From Nitrospinae bacterium RIFCSPLOWO2_12_39_16 (lineage in GTDB: Bacteria; Nitrospinota; Nitrospinia; UBA9942): 8,026 nt of DNA. The notes under the pieces were generated by a model. That model made no database searches and was not told where the DNA came from. It saw only the letters and a list, made by a program, of their open reading frames with translations. The position numbers were made by a program, and so were the translations under genes. Shown piece by piece: positions 5,778 through 8,026 of the stretch (the stretch's first letter is position 1; each line of letters starts with the position of its first letter). Where the stretch lies: contig MHDO01000081.1 in assembly GCA_001805005.1 (NCBI GenBank), positions 6,079 through 14,104 on the forward strand. Reading direction: 5' to 3'.

Positions 5778-5784
5778 ATTTTAA

Positions 5785-6420
5785 ATGGAAATAAAGAACA
5801 ATTTTATTAGCATAATAGCTTTGGGTAATTTTAATCCTGCAATTTTGACTCCAGATTTTCTATGGAATAATTGTAAGTTTATAACCGATCAGACACCGAA
5901 AGGACAGACGACACCCGTAGTCTCAAACTTAGAATTTGACAATATTTCCTTTTTGATGGAGCTTGAAAAGTTTCAGATAATGGATAAAAAACCACACACT
6001 TTTAAAGATACTAAAATTATAAAGGTAATGGAAACATATTTAGACATCTTATCATTTACACCTATATTTGTTATGGGATTGAATTTTAATGTCGAGTTAG
6101 AAAGTGCAAGTGAAAAAGCTATTAGCAATCTTAATGATAAAGATTATCTTTTAAAAGTTCTCAATGCTAAGGAGTTAATTTATAGTTCAAAAACAAAATA
6201 CTCAAAAGGTTCTTTAATAGATTATTTATCATGGGAGCTTATAAATAGTGAAGAATCAATTACAAGAGCAAATATCAATCTAAAAGAGAAAATTTTTACA
6301 TTAAATTATAATGTTGAGATTAGAGATATGAAAAATGATAGGAGAAAAATTAAATATTTTAGTGAAAATTTAGACAGCATCAATAATAAGTTTCAGAATT
6401 TTCTGAAAAATATTTTCTAA
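5785..6420 (+). CDS. Uncharacterised protein, first gene of the HEPN cassette
   Basis: This 211-residue cytosolic protein has no signal peptide or membrane segment. I cannot assign a named family. It begins with a hydrophobic strand and LGNFNPAILTPDFL (13-26); the middle has SNLEFDNISFLMELEKFQI (47-65) and a block DILSFTPIFVMGLNFNVEL (87-105). From memory, NFNPAI near the start and a later TP(I/V)..GIN block recur together in hypothetical proteins of about 200 residues with no known role; this is recall, not a search. The C-terminal third is strand-rich and then ends in a Lys/Asn-rich helix. Base composition is extremely AT-rich (10 GC of 60 in 6301-6360). There is no Shine-Dalgarno before the ATG. 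The next gene starts 7 nt after its stop. Confidence 0.75.
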   Translation: MEIKNNFISIIALGNFNPAILTPDFLWNNCKFITDQTPKGQTTPVVSNLEFDNISFLMELEKFQIMDKKPHTFKDTKIIKVMETYLDILSFTPIFVMGLNFNVELESASEKAISNLNDKDYLLKVLNAKELIYSSKTKYSKGSLIDYLSWELINSEESITRANINLKEKIFTLNYNVEIRDMKNDRRKIKYFSENLDSINNKFQNFLKNIF

Positions 6421-6427
6421 AAATAAA

Positions 6428-7027
6428 ATGGAACAGCAAATGTCTTCAAATAACGGTTCGATTTTTTCTACAAGAGTTGTCCATGCCTACAGAAATACTT
6501 CTGCTATTAATATTTATAATGACAAAGACTTTTCTTATGCCTTCAACAAAAGAATTGAAGGTCTACACACCTGTTTAACAGCTATAACAATACCTGCTGA
6601 AGCAATACCCGTAACCTATTATGTGGAAGAATTTCGACAGCCAAAATTAAATAATGCAGAGGCATTAAATTATGCAGAGGCATTTATATTGCTGCAACAG
6701 GATGTGTTTGGAATAGTAGTTGATGATAAGATAAGTAAGACCGAAAAAGAAAAGTTTATTTTTGAATATTGTCTTGATACATCAATTAATACAGCACATG
6801 CTTTGATAAACGAAGTTTTTGGAAATGTTGATGTTAAAACTGAACTATATATTGATCCAGAAGAAACCCAATATAAATTTTTGAATATTTCCATCAGACC
6901 TAAGAGCCTATCCTCCGAAGATATTAATAGTATTCTTGATAAATTTGATGACCTTCAAGAGAAATTCATAACCAGGGTTGAAAAAAAGTATGCTTCAAAA
7001 ATTACATTTCACTTAGATATTGATTAA
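6428..7027 (+). CDS. Uncharacterised protein, second gene of the HEPN cassette
   Basis: This 199-residue soluble protein is not recognised. It shows a predicted alpha/beta mix: TCLTAITIPAEAIPVTYYVEEF as strands, a helix around NNAEALNYAEAFILLQQDVFGI, an acidic middle, a strand pair YKFLNISIRP, then a helix SSEDINSILDKFDDLQEKFITRVEKKY and a closing strand KITFHLDID. No catalytic motif stands out. Translation may begin at the ATG 6428 or at Met5 (6440), where a GGA lies about 9 nt upstream; neither has a good ribosome site. The stop overlaps the next ATG by one base (TAATG), so the HEPN gene is probably translated by coupling. It may be an antitoxin, adaptor or sensor for its neighbours, but that is only inferred from position. 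Confidence 0.75.
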   Translation: MEQQMSSNNGSIFSTRVVHAYRNTSAINIYNDKDFSYAFNKRIEGLHTCLTAITIPAEAIPVTYYVEEFRQPKLNNAEALNYAEAFILLQQDVFGIVVDDKISKTEKEKFIFEYCLDTSINTAHALINEVFGNVDVKTELYIDPEETQYKFLNISIRPKSLSSEDINSILDKFDDLQEKFITRVEKKYASKITFHLDID

Positions 7028-7401
7028 TGATAAATCCATTAGATTACTTAATTTTTGCAAGAGAGCTTTTAGATGAAGGTAAAGATAATGAGATTAAAAT
7101 AAGAACTGCTATAAGCAGGGCGTATTATGGGGTTTATCTATATGCTACAAGTAAATATGTTCAATTTAAAGGTGATTCTATATTTGAAGGGATAGTAAGT
7201 AGCCATATGAAGTTTATAGATATATTAAAGAAAGATAATGATAAACTTCTCAATAAACTTGGGAATCAAATCTTCGATTTAAAAAAGGATAGAGAAAAAG
7301 CAGATTACGAAATTAAAAAGGATATTACTAAAAGCTTTGGAGAAAAAGCTTATAGCCAAGCTCAAAGAATTAAGGATACTATTAACTCAAAGTTTAATTA
7401 A
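7027..7401 (+). CDS. HEPN-domain protein, candidate effector of the cassette
   Basis: This 124-residue all-helical protein matches the HEPN fold: a first helix PLDYLIFARELLDE (4-17), the hallmark IRTAISRAYYGVYLYA (25-40), a loop with SSHMKF (58-63) and a third helix with LKKDREKADYEI (85-96). RxxxxxY-type endings such as R..ADY are typical of the UPF0332/HEPN group, where the third-helix Arg and a polar residue line the RNase-like site. A canonical Rx4-6H is absent: Arg89 is followed by Tyr94 rather than His, with His60 elsewhere. HEPN proteins are commonly RNase toxins or defence effectors, though some are inactive scaffolds. It overlaps the preceding stop by one base and ends the cassette, which runs convergently into mqnE. 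Confidence 0.8.
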   Translation: MINPLDYLIFARELLDEGKDNEIKIRTAISRAYYGVYLYATSKYVQFKGDSIFEGIVSSHMKFIDILKKDNDKLLNKLGNQIFDLKKDREKADYEIKKDITKSFGEKAYSQAQRIKDTINSKFN

Positions 7402-7402
7402 C

Positions 7403-7462
7403 TTAACTATTTTCGAAGAGACTATCAAGCTGATTCTCTCTTGGTATCATACCAAATTTCAT
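7403..7462 (-). pseudogene. Possible remnant of a reading frame (19 residues)
   Basis: On the - strand a short frame encodes MKFGMIPRENQLDSLFENS and stops. Its start looks like a protein N-terminus (FGMIPRENQLDSLFE) rather than random sequence, and it may be the first few codons of a transposase or other gene cut short. An upstream in-frame Met gives MD before it. No family can be assigned, and it may equally be chance. Confidence 0.2.
7441..7455. repeat. Perfect 15-bp palindrome
   Basis: TTGGTAT-C-ATACCAA is a perfect 7+1+7 palindrome in the 162-bp gap between the HEPN gene and mqnE. It also falls inside the small - strand reading frame at 7403-7462. It could be a protein-binding site or a remnant of a mobile-element end. 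No T-run follows, so it is not a typical terminator. Confidence 0.5.
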
Positions 7463-7481
7463 ATCCATTCCTGAATCAATC

Positions 7482-7496
7482 CTGAAACAAGTTCAG
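7482..7496. repeat. CTGAAACAAGTTCAG palindromic repeat unit
   Basis: CTGAA-ACAAG-TTCAG has 5-bp inverse arms. With its flanking GATGACA it resembles a widespread intergenic repeat that I recall reading TGTCAT...CTGAACTTGTTTCAG in many environmental bacterial genomes. One copy is present here, in the gap between the HEPN gene and mqnE. Identity with that repeat is from memory. Confidence 0.45.
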
Positions 7497-7563
7497 ATGA
7501 CATAGTTTAGGATAGTCATGCTTAATCAAACGATCTGTCTCATTTACCGATTTAAACCAGATT

Positions 7564-8026
7564 TTATAGTAGATTGTTATACAGCGTATCCCTTTCAACA
7601 GGAATCCTGCCTGCCTCTTTAATCATTCTTACCAATTCATTTTTTGTGAGTGACTGCTCTGTCTCAGCCCCAGCTGAGTGTGTAATCTTTTCCTCAACCA
7701 CAGTCCCGTCTATGTCATCAACCCCGAAGGAGAGTGAAATCTGGGCAAGTTTTGGACCGACCATAATCCAGAATGCCTTTATGTGGGGGAAATTATCAAG
7801 CATAAGGCGGGCAATCGCCAAAACCCTTAAATCAAGATTTCCTGTTGTCTTTGATATGGAATCAAGTTCGGTATTTTTTGGATGAAAGGCGAGTGGGATA
7901 AAGGACATAAATCCGCCTGTCTCATCCTGAAGTTCTCTCAATTTAATCAGGTGGTCAATCCTCTCCTCCACTGTCTCAATATGTCCGTAAAGCATTGTTG
8001 CATTACTCCTCATACCTATCTGATGG
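7564..8026 (-). CDS. mqnE: MqnE, aminodeoxyfutalosine synthase, C-terminal fragment (5' end outside window)
   Basis: About 153 C-terminal residues of a radical SAM enzyme enter from the right edge. MqnE joins 3-enolpyruvylbenzoate and SAM-derived adenosyl to make aminofutalosine, the step after MqnA. Blocks HQIGMRSNATMLYGHIET, FIPLAFHPKNTELDS, SKTTGNLDLRVLAIARLMLDNFPHIKAFW and GTVVEEKITHSAGA are MqnE-type; IPLAFHP and SKTTG distinguish it from MqnC, which has IPWSFQ. The iron-sulfur Cys motif lies outside the window. An internal ATG at 8013 is not the start, because conserved HQIG precedes it in frame. It is co-oriented with mqnA, NmrA-like and mqnC but separated from mqnA by 2.8 kb of accessory DNA. 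Confidence 0.92.
   Translation of the reverse strand, partial: HQIGMRSNATMLYGHIETVEERIDHLIKLRELQDETGGFMSFIPLAFHPKNTELDSISKTTGNLDLRVLAIARLMLDNFPHIKAFWIMVGPKLAQISLSFGVDDIDGTVVEEKITHSAGAETEQSLTKNELVRMIKEAGRIPVERDTLYNNLL

Larger units (their letters stand above)
5472..5784. other. 313-bp divergent intergenic control region
   Basis: No gene is seen between the antitoxin start and the cassette. Going rightwards it holds the antitoxin ribosome site, a - strand promoter (5497-5526), a + strand promoter (5553-5581), inverted-repeat element copy 2 (5584-5666), about 90 bp of AT-rich sequence with no clear motif, and a palindrome over an extended -10 (5759-5777). Reading frames on the + strand here are very short (for example an ATG at about 5616 stops within three codons). 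Confidence 0.7.

Noticed and set aside
7415..7438. AAGAGA / TCTCTT hairpin as terminator of the HEPN cassette
   Set aside because: The arms are short, the loop is long and the following T-run is interrupted; support is too weak.
7574..7885. Open frame of 103 codons on the + strand
   Set aside because: It is antisense to mqnE, which is clearly coding on the - strand.

Overview
The window reads as chromosomal DNA from a low-GC, Gram-negative, probably anaerobic or respiratory bacterium. The end of a lipid A kinase gene (lpxK) implies an outer membrane. Three genes of the futalosine route to menaquinone (mqnE, mqnA, mqnC) imply quinone-based respiration, and mobA implies molybdoenzymes. Several short dispersed repeats are of kinds I associate with environmental Nitrospirota/Desulfobacterota-like genomes. 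That taxonomic guess is inference only.

Region 1 (1-1831, + strand) is a compact run: the lpxK C-terminus, an overlapping small cupin lipoprotein, a spacer made of octamer repeats, mobA, and an overlapping orphan nucleotidyltransferase of the AbiEii/MNT type. Region 2 (1882-4786, - strand) is a menaquinone cluster read in the order mqnA, an NAD(P)-binding NmrA/atypical-SDR protein, mqnC. The last two overlap by 14 bp. mqnC carries an in-frame run of five GAGTTYR heptamers. Region 3 (7564-8026, - strand) is the 3' part of mqnE, in the same orientation and most likely once part of the same cluster.

Between mqnA and mqnE lies about 2.8 kb of accessory DNA with different base composition. It holds a GC-richer antitoxin/ParE-RelE toxin pair (- strand) bracketed by two related inverted-repeat elements. 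Next to it is a very AT-rich three-gene cassette (+ strand, 5785-7401) of two unrecognised proteins and a HEPN-domain protein, with the genes abutting or overlapping. The 313-bp gap between the TA pair and the cassette holds back-to-back sigma70-like promoters, one inverted-repeat element, and a palindrome over an extended -10 directly in front of the first cassette gene.

The three-gene HEPN cassette is the best candidate here for an undescribed system. The architecture (AT-rich, tightly coupled, HEPN effector-like last gene, operator-like palindrome, next to a TA module, inserted in a housekeeping cluster) fits a toxin-antitoxin or anti-phage module. No function can be shown from sequence alone.
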